60,759 nt of DNA from Poindextera sp035294785 (lineage in GTDB: Bacteria > Pseudomonadota > Alphaproteobacteria > Caulobacterales > Caulobacteraceae), in assembly GCA_035294785.1 (NCBI GenBank), contig DATGKF010000118.1, forward strand, positions 1 through 60,759, given 5' to 3'. The notes under the pieces were generated by a model. It was not told the origin of the DNA and made no database searches. It was given only the letters and a program-made list of their open reading frames with translations. The translations under genes were made by a program, and so were the position numbers. Position 1 is the first letter of the stretch; each line of letters starts with the position of its first letter. Positions 15,159 to 25,392 of the stretch are shown one piece after another.

Positions 15159-17738
15159 CTAGGTCTTCTTCGCCCGCTTGGCCGGCTTTGTCTTGGAGGC
15201 GGCCTTCGCCCTCGGCGCGGCCGCTCGCCGCGCCGGACGCGCGCCGCCGCCTTTCCCGGCGCGTGCGGCGAGCAGGCCGACGGCCTCATCGAGCGTCAGC
15301 GTGGCCGGGTCCTGGCCCTTGGGCACGTTGGCGTTGGTCGCGCCGTGCTTGACGTAAGGCCCGTAGCGGCCGGACAGCACGCGCACCGGCGCGCCGTCGG
15401 TCGGGTGGGAGCCCAGCTCCTTGATCGCGGCGGCCGCAGCGCGCTGGGGGCGGCCGCCGCCGGCGCGCTTCTCGGCCAGGGCCGCGACCGCGCGGTTCAG
15501 GCCGACCTCGAACACCTCGTCGGCGTTCGCGAGGTTGGCGTAGGTCCCGTTGTGCTGGACGTAGGGCCCATAGCGGCCGATGCCGGCCACGATCATCGCG
15601 CCGCCTTCCGGATGCGGGCCGACCTCTCGCGGCAAGTTCAAGAGGCGCAGGCCCTTGTCGAGGTCCATCGCGGCCGGCGGCCAATCCTTCGGCAGGCTGG
15701 CGCGGCGCGGTTTGCCGTCGCCGGCGGTCTCGACGAAGGGCCCGAAGCGGCCGCTCTTCAGCCAGACGGCCTGGCCGGTCTTCGGATCTGTGCCCAGCTC
15801 GCGGTCGGCGCTCTCGGCGCCGTCCTCGGCTTCGCCGGCGGCGATCGGGCGCGTGTGGCGGCACTCGGGGTAGTTCGAACAGCCGATGAAGGCGCCGTAG
15901 CGGCCGATCTTCAGCGACAGACGGCCGGTCCCGCACGTCGGGCAAAGCCGCGGATCGGCGCCGTCGCCCTTGTCGGGGAAGACGTGCGGGCCGAGCGCCT
16001 CGTTCAGCGCCTCCAGCACCTGGGTCGTGCGCAGGCCGCCGATCTCGCCGACGGCGGCGTGGAAGTCTCTCCAGAAGTCGCGCAGCAGCGCCTTCCAGTC
16101 GAGCTCGCCGGCCGACACAAGGTCGAGCTTCTGCTCCAGGTCGGCGGTGAAGTCGTACTCGACGTAGCGGGCGAAGAACTGCTCGAGGAAGGCGGTGACG
16201 AGGCGGCCTTTGTCCTCCGGCACGAAGCGGTTCTTCTCCATGCGCACATAGTCGCGGTCGCGCAGGACGGTGAGGATCGAGGCGTAGGTCGACGGGCGGC
16301 CGATGCCCAGCTCTTCCAGTCGCTTGACCAGGGAGGCTTCCGAATAGCGCGGGGGCGGCTCGGTGAAATGCTGGTCGGCGCGCGCGGCCTGGACGCGGGC
16401 GTCGGCGCCTTGGGCGACCTGGGGCAGGCGGCCGGACTCCTCGTCGTCCGGGTCGTCGCGCCCTTCTTCGTAGACCGCCAGATAGCCGTCGAAGAGCACG
16501 ACCTGGCCCGTGGCGCGCAGGCCCGTCTGGCCGTCGGCGCTGTCGAGGTCGATGGTCGTGCGCTCGATGCGCGCGGCTTCCATCTGCGAGGCGATCATGC
16601 GCTTCCACACGAGCTCGTAGAGACGGCCGAGATCGGGCTCGAGGCGCAACGAGCCCGGGTTGCGGGCGAGGCTTGTCGGCCGGATCGCCTCGTGAGCCTC
16701 CTGCGCGTTCTTCGCCTTCACTCGATAGTGGCGCGCCTGCTCGGGGACGTAAGGGGCGCCGTAGATGCCCTTGATGACGCTCCGGGTTTCCTCCAGCGCC
16801 TCGGGGGCGGACTGCACGCCGTCTGTGCGCATGTAGGTGATCAGGCCGACCGTTTCGCCGCCGATGTCGACGCCCTCGTAGAGGCGCTGCGCCGCCTGCA
16901 TGGTGCGCTGGGCGGAGAAGCCCAGCTTGCGTGACGCCTCCTGCTGCAGGGTCGAGGTCGTGAACGGCGGCGGCGGGTTGCGGCGGGCCGGGCGCTTTTC
17001 GACCGCGGAGACCTTGAATGTCGCCGCCTGCACGGCCGCCTTCGCCGCCTCGGCGGCCCCCGCGTTGGCCAGGTCGAACTTGGCCAGCCGCTTGCCCTGA
17101 TGCTTGACCAGGCGAGCAAGGAAGGGGTCGGAGCCGGCGGTGACGTCGGCGTCGACGGTCCAGTATTCCTCGGTTCTGAACGCCTCGATCTCGATCTCGC
17201 GATCGACGACGAGGCGGAGCGCCACCGACTGCACGCGGCCGGCCGAGCGGGCGCCCGGCAGCTTGCGCCACAGCACCGGCGAGAGCGTGAAGCCCACCAG
17301 ATAGTCCAGCGCGCGGCGCGCCAGGTAGGCGTCGACCAGCTCCATGTCGATGGCGCGCGGATGGCGCATGGCCTCGGTCACGGCCGAGCGGGTGATGGCG
17401 TTGAACACCACCCGCTGCACCTCGGCGTCCTTGACCGCGCGGCGCGCTTGCAGCGCCTGCAGCACGTGCCAGCTGATCGCCTCGCCCTCGCGGTCCGGGT
17501 CGGTGGCCAGGATCAGGTGGTCGGCGCCTTTCATCGCCTGGGCGATGTCGGCGAGCCGCTTGGCGGCGCGCGGATCGACCTCCCAGGTCATGGCGAAATC
17601 GTCGTCCGGCTTGACCGAGCCGTCCTTGGACGGAAGGTCGCGAACGTGGCCGTAGCTTGCCAGAACCTTGTAGTCCGGGCCCAGGTACCGGTTGATGGTC
17701 CGGGCCTTGGCGGGGCTTTCGACGACGACGACGCGCAT
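15159..17738 (-). CDS. topA: DNA topoisomerase I
   Basis: Type IA topoisomerase relaxing negative supercoils; 859 aa. TOPRIM starts MRVVVVESPAKARTI (catalytic Glu) and contains the acidic triad ATDPDREGEA. The nucleophilic Tyr is in VGLITYMRTDGVQ, around residue 300. C-terminally there is one four-Cys zinc ribbon (CPTCGTGRLS ... GCSNYPEC), followed by three GRYGPYV-type repeats and a Lys/Ala/Arg-rich tail ending KRAKKT. The start is ATG 17738; the open frame continues upstream across dprA, but that is shadow. The order plsY-dprA-topA-rnr is the usual alphaproteobacterial one, interrupted here after topA. Confidence 0.97.
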   Translation of the reverse strand: MRVVVVESPAKARTINRYLGPDYKVLASYGHVRDLPSKDGSVKPDDDFAMTWEVDPRAAKRLADIAQAMKGADHLILATDPDREGEAISWHVLQALQARRAVKDAEVQRVVFNAITRSAVTEAMRHPRAIDMELVDAYLARRALDYLVGFTLSPVLWRKLPGARSAGRVQSVALRLVVDREIEIEAFRTEEYWTVDADVTAGSDPFLARLVKHQGKRLAKFDLANAGAAEAAKAAVQAATFKVSAVEKRPARRNPPPPFTTSTLQQEASRKLGFSAQRTMQAAQRLYEGVDIGGETVGLITYMRTDGVQSAPEALEETRSVIKGIYGAPYVPEQARHYRVKAKNAQEAHEAIRPTSLARNPGSLRLEPDLGRLYELVWKRMIASQMEAARIERTTIDLDSADGQTGLRATGQVVLFDGYLAVYEEGRDDPDDEESGRLPQVAQGADARVQAARADQHFTEPPPRYSEASLVKRLEELGIGRPSTYASILTVLRDRDYVRMEKNRFVPEDKGRLVTAFLEQFFARYVEYDFTADLEQKLDLVSAGELDWKALLRDFWRDFHAAVGEIGGLRTTQVLEALNEALGPHVFPDKGDGADPRLCPTCGTGRLSLKIGRYGAFIGCSNYPECRHTRPIAAGEAEDGAESADRELGTDPKTGQAVWLKSGRFGPFVETAGDGKPRRASLPKDWPPAAMDLDKGLRLLNLPREVGPHPEGGAMIVAGIGRYGPYVQHNGTYANLANADEVFEVGLNRAVAALAEKRAGGGRPQRAAAAAIKELGSHPTDGAPVRVLSGRYGPYVKHGATNANVPKGQDPATLTLDEAVGLLAARAGKGGGARPARRAAAPRAKAASKTKPAKRAKKT

Positions 17739-17818
17739 GCGGACTCGGGGTTGGCGGGGCGCGGAAAGTGGGGTTGCGCCTCGCGGCTTGTCAACGTGCC
17801 GCGTTCGGTGACGCTCGT

Positions 17819-18904
17819 TCAGCCGGAGATTGCGAGGCCGCCGGGCAACAGTTCGGCGCGGCCGGCGAGCGCAAGTTCGGTGAGCGCGGCGCCCACCGCC
17901 GCGGCCGACGCGCCGGTCGCGCGGACGAATTCGTCGCGCGGCGTGGGCGTCGGCGACAGCAGGGCGGCGAGGCGCTCTCGCAAGCCGTCCGCCGCGGCGT
18001 CGTCGCCCGCCGCGCCCTCGTAATCCGCGTCCGGCTCGCGCAGCGGCGTGGCGCCGGCGATGGCGCGCAGCACGTCGTCGACGCCCTCGCAGATGGCCGC
18101 GCCCTGGCGGATCAGGTCGTTCGTCCCCTTGGCGCGCGGGTCGAGCGGCGAGCCGGGCACGGCCAGCACCTCGCGCCCCTGCTCGGCGGCGAGTCGGGCG
18201 GTGATCAGCGATCCGGAGCGGAGCTCCGCCTCGACGACGACGACGCCGAGCGAAAGGCCCGAGATCAGCCGATTGCGGCGCGGGAAGTCGCGGGCGCGGG
18301 CCTCTGCGCCGGGCGGGCTCTCCGAGACCACGCAGCCTTGCGCGACCAGGCGCTCGTAGAGGTCCCGATGCTCGGGCGGATAGACGTCGTCGACGCCGCC
18401 GGCGAGCACGGCGATCGCGCCGCTGGCCACCGAGCCTTCGTGTGCGGCGGCATCCACGCCGCGCGCCATCCCGGAAACGACGACGTAGCCGGCTTGGCCC
18501 AGGTCCTGCGCCAGCCCGCGGGCGAAGCGCTGGCCGGCGGCCGAAGCGATGCGCGCGCCGACGATCGCCACGCCGGGCCGCGCCAGGAGTTCGACGCGCC
18601 CGCGCGCCCAGAGGATCGGCGGCGCCGGGTCGACAGCGGCCAGCAAGGGCGGGAAGTCGGCCTCGCAAGAGGCGATCAGCCGCGCGCCCAGTGCCTCGCC
18701 GGCGGCGATCTCGCGCGCCGCGTCGGCTTCGCTGGGAATTGCGAGCGGCTGGGCGCGACCGCCGCGCTGGCTGAGCGCCGGCAGGGCGGCGAGCGCGCGT
18801 CCCGCGTTCCCGTATCGCGCGATGAGCTGATGGAAGGTGACGGCGCCGACGTTCTCGGCCCGACGCAGGCGCAGCCAGTCGCGGCGTTCAGCCTCCGACG
18901 TCAC
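17819..18904 (-). CDS. dprA: DNA processing protein DprA
   Basis: 361 aa. DprA binds incoming single-stranded DNA and loads RecA during natural transformation. The Rossmann core is clear: VAIVGARIAS, VVVSGMARGVDAAAHEG (about residue 145), VYPPEHRDLYERL, FPRRNRLISGLS and EVLAVPGSPLDPRAKGTN. A C-terminal winged-helix region (about 300-361) follows an acidic linker. It overlaps the end of plsY by 17 bases. Together with comEC in this window, it gives part of a DNA-uptake pathway. Confidence 0.95.
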   Translation of the reverse strand: MTSEAERRDWLRLRRAENVGAVTFHQLIARYGNAGRALAALPALSQRGGRAQPLAIPSEADAAREIAAGEALGARLIASCEADFPPLLAAVDPAPPILWARGRVELLARPGVAIVGARIASAAGQRFARGLAQDLGQAGYVVVSGMARGVDAAAHEGSVASGAIAVLAGGVDDVYPPEHRDLYERLVAQGCVVSESPPGAEARARDFPRRNRLISGLSLGVVVVEAELRSGSLITARLAAEQGREVLAVPGSPLDPRAKGTNDLIRQGAAICEGVDDVLRAIAGATPLREPDADYEGAAGDDAAADGLRERLAALLSPTPTPRDEFVRATGASAAAVGAALTELALAGRAELLPGGLAISG

Positions 18905-19589
18905 GCGGGCTCTTGAGCGGCGGGCCGCCGTTGTGGCCGATGGCGCTGTCGTCCTCCCCCGGCGGCGTCTGGCCGCCGCCGATCTTCGGCTCCTCGCCGC
19001 GAAGCAGCCGCCTGATGTTGCTCTCGTGGCGGATGAAGATGAGCACGGCCATCCCCGCCGCCATCACGATCACCGGCGTCCCGGCATGAAAGAGGAAGGC
19101 ATAGAGCGGCGCGAGCAGGGCGGCTGTCAGCCCCGCCACCGACGAGTAGCGGAGGAGCAGCGCGATGAGGATCCAACTCGCGCCGGCGGCCAGCCCGACC
19201 GGCCAGGCGACGGCCAGGAGCACGCCGAAGAACGTCGCGACCCCCTTGCCGCCTTTGAAGCCCAGCCAGACGGGGAAGATATGGCCGGCGAACGCCGCGC
19301 CGCCGGCGATCGCCGGGGCCAGCACCGCCGGCGTCGGCGCGCCGAAGTGGACGGCCGCCCAGAGCGTCAGCAGAGCCGCCGCGGCGCCCTTGCCGCCATC
19401 GCCGATCAGGGTGATAGCCGCCAGATCCCGGCGCCCGGTGCGCAGCACGTTCGTCGCGCCGATGCTGCCGGAGCCGATTTGGCGCAGGTCGCCAGCGCCG
19501 CCCAGACGCGTGGCGATCACCCCGAACGGGATCGATCCGAGCAGATAGCCGCCGACGACCGCCGCGCCAATGATCCAGGTCCCCAACAT
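18888..19589 (-). CDS. plsY: Glycerol-3-phosphate acyltransferase PlsY
   Basis: Inner-membrane enzyme moving an acyl group from acyl-phosphate to sn-glycerol-3-phosphate, the first step of phospholipid synthesis. 233 aa with about five TM helices. The three family motifs are visible: GYLLGSIPFGVIATR (1), GSGSIGATNVLRTG (1-2 region) and GHIFPVWLGFKGGKGVAT (2), plus FIRHESNIRRLLRGEE (3). There is an extended polar C-terminal tail (SAIGHNGGPPLKSP) common in alphaproteobacteria. Overlaps dprA by 17 bases. Confidence 0.96.
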   Translation of the reverse strand: MLGTWIIGAAVVGGYLLGSIPFGVIATRLGGAGDLRQIGSGSIGATNVLRTGRRDLAAITLIGDGGKGAAAALLTLWAAVHFGAPTPAVLAPAIAGGAAFAGHIFPVWLGFKGGKGVATFFGVLLAVAWPVGLAAGASWILIALLLRYSSVAGLTAALLAPLYAFLFHAGTPVIVMAAGMAVLIFIRHESNIRRLLRGEEPKIGGGQTPPGEDDSAIGHNGGPPLKSPRDVGG

Positions 19590-19630
19590 CTCGCCAGTTT
19601 AGGTTGTTCAGGCTCAGGCCGGAAGCCGGC

Positions 19631-19945
19631 TCAGACGCGCCGGCCGATGGCGGCCTTCAGCGCCGCCAGCCGATCTTCGTCGCGGCGGTAGAAGGTCCAC
19701 TGCTTGACGCGTTTGGCGCTGACCAGCCCGGCCTGGGTCAGAATGCGCATGTGCTCGCTGACCGTGGGCTGGCTGACGCCGAGCTTTTCGGCGATCAGGA
19801 CGCCACAGACGCCGTCGTCGACCAGGTCGCCGTCCACCTGTTCGCGAAAGTGGCTGCGCGGCGACTTGAGCCACTCGAGAATGAGCAGCCGCCGGTCGTT
19901 GGCGATCGCCTTTAGGCCGGCGACGATGTTCTCTTCGTTCGTCAT
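19631..19945 (-). CDS. ArsR-family winged-helix transcription regulator
   Basis: 104 aa. The recognition helix is GVSQPTVSEHMRILTQAGLV and the wing is VKQWTFYRRDE. There is no Cys-rich metal site (only one Cys, in DDGVCGVL), so it is probably not a classical metal sensor. An 18-residue insertion (RSHFREQVDGDLVDDG) lies before the HTH. It is divergent from a small cupin gene, and the palindrome GCCAATTGGC sits 3 bases ahead of its ATG, pointing to autorepression and control of the cupin. Confidence 0.87.
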   Translation of the reverse strand: MTNEENIVAGLKAIANDRRLLILEWLKSPRSHFREQVDGDLVDDGVCGVLIAEKLGVSQPTVSEHMRILTQAGLVSAKRVKQWTFYRRDEDRLAALKAAIGRRV

Positions 19946-19948
19946 ATT

Positions 19949-19958
19949 GCCAATTGGC
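19949..19958. promoter_or_regulatory. Candidate ArsR operator, perfect palindrome
   Basis: GCCAATTGGC, a 10-base perfect inverted repeat in the 61-base gap between the divergent arsR-like gene and the cupin gene. Its position just upstream of the regulator start and about 50 bases upstream of the cupin start suits simultaneous control of both. Prediction from sequence only. Confidence 0.5.
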
Positions 19959-20006
19959 TAACTACCGAAGTAGCGTCGGCGCGTCGATTCAAGGGAGTCG
20001 AAGGTG

Positions 20007-20375
20007 ATGAGCGAAGCACGGTACAACATTTCCAAAGACATCCTGTTCACCCCGCTGCAGCGCATCGACGTCGGCGCGGTCGCCGGCGCGCAGACGCCTT
20101 GGTGGAACCGGACGCTCACCCAGGTCAACGACGCCGTGGTGCGGCTGGCCGTGATGGAAGGCGACTTCCACTGGCACAAACACGACCGCGAGGACGAGTT
20201 CTTCTATGTGCTCGAAGGCGCGCTCACGATCGAGATCGACGGCGCCGAGCCGGTGACGCTCCGGCCCGGCGAGGGCGTGACCGTACCGGCGGGACGCCCG
20301 CACTTCCCGCGCGCCGACGGCCGCACCGTCGTCCTTATGGTGGAGCAGGCGAGCGTGACGCCGACCGGCGACTAA
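20007..20375 (+). CDS. Small cupin-domain protein
   Basis: 122 aa single cupin. The motif-1 ligands are in GDFHWHKHDREDEFFYVLEG (His, His, Glu) and motif 2 is RPGEGVTVPAGRPHFPRAD (His). The metal site is therefore complete; a mannose-6-phosphate-isomerase-like or stress-linked role is typical for such proteins, but unproven. ATG 20007 follows AAGGGAG. It is divergent from the ArsR regulator, its probable controller. Its stop overlaps the pyrC-like stop by 3 bases, tail to tail. Confidence 0.83.
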   Translation: MSEARYNISKDILFTPLQRIDVGAVAGAQTPWWNRTLTQVNDAVVRLAVMEGDFHWHKHDREDEFFYVLEGALTIEIDGAEPVTLRPGEGVTVPAGRPHFPRADGRTVVLMVEQASVTPTGD

Positions 20376-21684
20376 GGCCCAGAGACGCGCGCGTCGAACG
20401 CCAGGCGGCCATCGACGAGGGTCGCCAGCAGTTTGCCTTGCAGGCTGCGGCCGTCGAAGGGGGAGTTCTTCGACTTCGAGATCAGCTTCGCCGCGTCGAT
20501 GCGGATCGGCGCGCCGATGTCGCAGAGGACGAGGTCGGCCGGCGCGCCGGGCTGGACGGCGCCGGCGTCGAGCCCGAGCAGGCGGGCCGGCTTTACTGTC
20601 ACGGTGGCGATGAGGTCGATGAGCGGCATGCGATCGTCGTGGTGCAGCGCGAGCAGCGCCGGCAGCAGCGTCTCGAGGCCGACCGCGCCCGGCGCGGCCT
20701 CGTCGAAGGGCAGGCGCTTGTCTTCAGCCGGGGCTGGCGCGTGGGCGGAGACGACCACGTCGATCAGGCCGGACGCCAGGGCTTCGATCAGCGCCTGGCG
20801 GTCCTCCTCGGCCCGCAGCGGCGGGATCAGCTTGTAGAACGTCCGGTAGTCGCCGATGTCGAGCTCGTTGAAACTCAGGTGGTTGATCGAGACGGTGGCG
20901 TGGACGTCGGCGCCTCGCGCCTTGGCGCGCGCCAGGCTCTCCAGGGCGCCGGCGGTGCTGACCTGGTCGACGATCAGCCGCGCGCCGGTGAGTTCGGCGA
21001 GCGCCAGGTCGCGTTCCAGCATGATGCGCTCGGCGGCGGCGGGAACGCCGGCCAGGCCCAGGCGGGCGGCGAACTCCCCCTCGTGCGCCGAGGCGCTTGC
21101 CGAGAGCCAAGGATCGGCCGGACGGTGGGCGATGGGCGCGCCAAAGCCGCGCGCGTAGGTCATCACGCGGCGGAGCACGAGCGAGTCGACGACCGTCCGA
21201 TCGACGTCGGTGATCATCACGCACCCGGCCTCACGCATGAGGCCGATCTCGGCCATCTGCCGGCCCTCGAGGCCTTTGGTCGCGGCGCCGGCCGGATAGA
21301 CCTTGGCCAGCCCGATGTCGCGGGCGCGGCGCAGGATGAAGTCGACCACTGACGGTTCGTCGACCACCGGATCGGTGTCGGGCTGGACGACGATCGAGGT
21401 GACGCCGCCGGCGAGCGCGGCGCGGGCGGCGCTTTCCAGCGTCTCCTTGGTCTCGGCGCCCGGCTCGCCCGTCTTGACCCGGATGTCGACCAGGCCCGGC
21501 GCCAGCATCGCGCCGCCGCAGTCGATCGTCTCGACGTCGGCCGGGAGGCCCTCGAAGGCCGGAGTCCGGACGATCTCGGCGATGAGGCCGTCGGCGCAAA
21601 CGACACAGGCAGGCCCGTCGTAGCCGCTCGCCGGGTCGACCAGGCGCGCGTTCAGGAGCGCGATCGGTGGTTGGGGCGCTAGCA

Positions 21685-21685
<1 letters not shown>
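20372..21685 (-). CDS. Dihydroorotase-like protein, probably catalytically inactive (PyrX-type)
   Basis: 437 aa amidohydrolase-fold protein downstream of pyrB (TGATG overlap). In an active dihydroorotase strand 1 carries DxHxH; here it reads GLVDIRVKTGEPG (about residue 66), so both metal-binding His are missing. The catalytic Asp of DHAP is replaced (VSAHAPAPAEDK, about 313). The metal-bridging Lys region is also altered. The His in ATVSINHLSF (about 264) remains. This is the pattern of the non-catalytic PyrC-like partner that props up aspartate transcarbamoylase in several bacteria. A true pyrC is expected elsewhere on the chromosome. Confidence 0.88.
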
Positions 21686-22659
<974 letters not shown>

Positions 22660-22700
22660 TAAAGCGCCGTTCTAGGCGGCTTTCGCCGGCCCGCCAAGCT

Positions 22701-23171
22701 CTAGCCGGCGTTCAGGCGATCGAGCGCCCCCTGCAGGATCCAGGCGGCGGCCGCCTTGTCGACCAGCGCGGCGCGGCGTTTGCGGCTGAGGTCGGCTTCG
22801 CCGGTCAGCATGCGGCCGACCGCGACGCTCGACAAGCGCTCGTCCCAGAAGGCGATGGCGAGGTCCGGTCTCAGGCGCAAGAGGTTGCGGGCGAAGGCGC
22901 GGCTGGACTGGGCGCGCGGGCCCTCGGACCCGTCCATGTTGCGCGGCAGACCGATCACGATCGCCTGGGCGCCGCGCCCCCCCATCAGCGCGAACAGGGC
23001 GTCGGCGTCCGCGCCGAACTTCACCTTGCGCAGCGTTTCGAGCGGGGTCGCGACCATCCGGCCTATGTCGGAGACGGCCACGCCAATCGTCTTCTCGCCG
23101 AGATCCAGCCCCACGAACGGCGTGCGCGGCGGAACGGCGTCGGCGAGTTGGCTCAGGTCGAGAACGGCCAT
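22701..23171 (-). CDS. ruvX: RuvX/YqgF pre-16S rRNA-processing nuclease
   Basis: 156 aa RNase-H-fold protein. The first catalytic Asp is in FVGLDLGEKTIGVAVSD, the Glu is in IAFWDERLSSVAVGRML and the last Asp is in VDKAAAAWILQGALD. Family members trim the 5' end of 16S rRNA. Divergent from gatC over an 85-base gap (23172-23256) that must hold both promoters. Confidence 0.93.
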   Translation of the reverse strand: MAVLDLSQLADAVPPRTPFVGLDLGEKTIGVAVSDIGRMVATPLETLRKVKFGADADALFALMGGRGAQAIVIGLPRNMDGSEGPRAQSSRAFARNLLRLRPDLAIAFWDERLSSVAVGRMLTGEADLSRKRRAALVDKAAAAWILQGALDRLNAG

Positions 23172-23256
23172 GGCGCCCTTTGTCGGCGTGCGCGCGCCCT
23201 TGTCAAAGGCGCCGCCGGCCGGCTAACCCGCGCCTTCGTTTCAAGAGGACGCCAGC

Positions 23257-23544
23257 ATGGCCATCGACGCGGCGACGGTGCGGAAGGTCGCGGGCCTCGC
23301 GCGCATCCGCGAGCCGGAGGACCGGCTCGAGGCGATGGCAGAGGAACTCTCCACCATCCTCGCCTGGATCGAGCAGCTGAACGAGGTCGACGTCGAGGGC
23401 GTCGAGCCGATGACCTCCGCGGTCGAAGCCAGGCTGCCGATGCGCGAGGACCTGGTCACCGACGGCGGCGACGTCGAGGCGGTGCTGGCCAACGCGCCCA
23501 AGCGCGACCGCAACTTCTTCGTCGTGCCCCAGGTGATCGAGTGA
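23257..23544 (+). CDS. gatC: Asp/Glu-tRNA amidotransferase subunit C
   Basis: 95 aa, the normal length. It begins AIDAATVRKVAGLARI, and has the central EELSTILAWIEQLNEVD and VEPMTSAVEARLPMRED segments. It wraps around GatA-GatB and stabilises the complex that amidates misacylated Glu-tRNA(Gln)/Asp-tRNA(Asn). The stop overlaps the gatA ATG (TGATG). AAGAGGA lies ahead of the ATG. Confidence 0.96.
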   Translation: MAIDAATVRKVAGLARIREPEDRLEAMAEELSTILAWIEQLNEVDVEGVEPMTSAVEARLPMREDLVTDGGDVEAVLANAPKRDRNFFVVPQVIE

Positions 23545-25010
23545 TGGCCGAGCGTCTCACGCTCAAGGCCGCCGTCGATGGGCTGAGGGCGCGCCGCTTC
23601 TCCTCCGAAGAGCTCGTGCGCACGCACCTTGCGGCGATGGAGGCCGCCCGGCCGCTGAACGCCTATGTGCTGGAGACGCCGGAGCGGGCGCTCGCCATGG
23701 CCAAGGCCTCCGACGCGCGGCTGGCGCGCGGGGAGGGCGGACCGCTCGAGGGCGCGCCGCTCGGGATCAAGGATCTCTTCTGCACCGAAGGCGTCCGCAC
23801 CACGGCCGCCTCGAAGATCCTGGGCGACTTCAAGCCGACCTACGAGTCGACCGTGACCGCCAACCTCTGGCGCGACGGCGCGGTGATGCTGGGCAAGCTC
23901 AACATGGACGAGTTCGCCATGGGCTCGTCCAACGAGACCTCCGCCTTCGGCGCGGTGGTTAATCCCTGGCGCAGCAGCGGCTCGAACGCACCGCTGACAC
24001 CTGGCGGCTCGTCGGGCGGCTCGGCGACTGCGGTCGCGGCGGAGCTCTGCCTGGGTGCGACGGCCACGGATACCGGCGGCTCGATCCGCCAGCCCGCCGC
24101 CTTCACCGGCACGGTTGGCGTAAAGCCCACCTACGGCCGCTGTTCGCGCTGGGGCATCGTCGCCTTCGCCTCCTCGCTGGATCAGGCGGGCCCGATCGCG
24201 CGCACCGTCGAAGACACGGCGCTGCTGCTGTCCTCCATGGCCGGCCACGATGCGAAGGACTCCACGAGCCTCGATGTGGAGACGCCGGACTTCACCGGCT
24301 TTCTCGGCAAGTCGGTGAAGGGGCTGAAGATCGGGGTGCCGAAGGAATACCGCGTCGAGGGGATGCCGGCCGAGATCGAGACGCTGTGGGCCGGCGGCGT
24401 CGCCTGGCTGAAGGACGCCGGTTGCGAGATCGAAGAGGTCAGCCTGCCGCACACCCGCTACGCGCTCCCGGCCTACTACATCATCGCCCCGGCGGAAGCC
24501 TCGTCGAACCTCGCCCGCTACGATGGCATGCGTTACGGCCTGCGCGGCGAGGGGGCCGCGCTGCGCGACGTCTACGAGGCGACGCGCGACGAGGGTTTCG
24601 GGGCCGAGGTCAAGCGGCGGATTCTGATCGGGACCTACGTGCTCAGCGCCGGCTACTACGACGCCTACTACCTGAAGGCGCAGAAGGTGCGGCGGCGGAT
24701 CGCCGACGACTTCGCCCGCGCGTTCGAGCGCGTCGATGCGCTGCTGACCCCGACGGCCCCGTCAGCGGCATTCGGGCTGGGCGACCGGACCAGCGACCCG
24801 GTGGCCATGTACCTGAACGATATCTTCACGGTGACGGTGAACCTGGCCGGCCTGCCCGGCATGAGCGTGCCGGCCGGCCTGGACGCGCAAGGGCTCCCGC
24901 TCGGCCTACAGTTGATCGGCCGGCCGCTGGACGAGGGAACGATGTTTTCGCTTGGGAGCGTGCTCGAGCGGGCCGCGAACTTCACGGCCCGCCCGGCGCG
25001 TTGGTGGTAG
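23544..25010 (+). CDS. gatA: Asp/Glu-tRNA amidotransferase subunit A
   Basis: 488 aa amidase that hydrolyses glutamine and passes ammonia to GatB. The Ser-cisSer-Lys triad is visible: Lys in APLGIKDLFCT, the cis-Ser in TPGGSSGGSATAV and the nucleophile in ATDTGGSIRQPAAF. Start at ATG 23544, overlapping the gatC stop. A secreted-protein gene on the opposite strand ends 4 bases after gatA and separates it from gatB. Confidence 0.97.
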   Translation: MAERLTLKAAVDGLRARRFSSEELVRTHLAAMEAARPLNAYVLETPERALAMAKASDARLARGEGGPLEGAPLGIKDLFCTEGVRTTAASKILGDFKPTYESTVTANLWRDGAVMLGKLNMDEFAMGSSNETSAFGAVVNPWRSSGSNAPLTPGGSSGGSATAVAAELCLGATATDTGGSIRQPAAFTGTVGVKPTYGRCSRWGIVAFASSLDQAGPIARTVEDTALLLSSMAGHDAKDSTSLDVETPDFTGFLGKSVKGLKIGVPKEYRVEGMPAEIETLWAGGVAWLKDAGCEIEEVSLPHTRYALPAYYIIAPAEASSNLARYDGMRYGLRGEGAALRDVYEATRDEGFGAEVKRRILIGTYVLSAGYYDAYYLKAQKVRRRIADDFARAFERVDALLTPTAPSAAFGLGDRTSDPVAMYLNDIFTVTVNLAGLPGMSVPAGLDAQGLPLGLQLIGRPLDEGTMFSLGSVLERAANFTARPARWW

Positions 25011-25014
25011 CCGC

Positions 25015-25392
25015 CTACTGCGGCGCCGGCGGCGCGGATGACGCGGGCGCTGCGGCCGGAGCCGAGCTGGCGGCCGAGCCGCCGGCGGCGGCCGTGAGAT
25101 CCGTCTGGATCTGCGCCAACTTCGTCGCATCGATGTTCGCCTGCGGGAACTGCGAGATCTGACGGATGCTCATGCCCTTGATCTGGTCGAGCCCATCATA
25201 GGTGAGGAGCGCGGGTAGATCTTTGGCGAGCACGGCCTTCGAGGGCGGATCGTTGAGGAGGTCGGAGATCGGCCAGTCGACCGAGGCCGGCCCGGACTTG
25301 GTTGCGGACGGCATCGCCTGTCCTTGGGCGACGCTGGCCGCCCCCAGACCGAGCGCCAGGCCGATAAGTCCGATGGACAGGATTCTACGCAT
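25015..25392 (-). CDS. Exported hypothetical protein
   Basis: 125 aa with a signal peptide (MRRILSIGLIGLALGLGAAS, cleavage likely near AQGQA). The mature part reads WPISDLLNDPPSKAVLAKDL and MSIRQISQFPQANID, then a low-complexity Ala/Ser/Pro tail (SSAPAAAPASSAPPAPQ). No catalytic motif is recognised; probably periplasmic. It sits on minus between gatA and gatB, whose mRNA must read through it antisense or restart from a promoter near 25393-25487. Confidence 0.75.
   Translation of the reverse strand: MRRILSIGLIGLALGLGAASVAQGQAMPSATKSGPASVDWPISDLLNDPPSKAVLAKDLPALLTYDGLDQIKGMSIRQISQFPQANIDATKLAQIQTDLTAAAGGSAASSAPAAAPASSAPPAPQ

Noticed and set aside
15286..17271. A 661-codon minus-strand frame inside topA
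   Set aside because: Arg/Pro-rich low-complexity shadow; the overlapping frame encodes clear topoisomerase I motifs.
17739..18668. N-terminal extension of topA giving about 1169 residues
   Set aside because: The added part is out-of-frame dprA; TOPRIM starts properly at MRVVVVESPAKA at 17738.
19921..19945. GTTC-N5-GTTC near the ArsR start as an SOS box
   Set aside because: Spacing is 5, not 7, and it lies inside the ArsR coding sequence.
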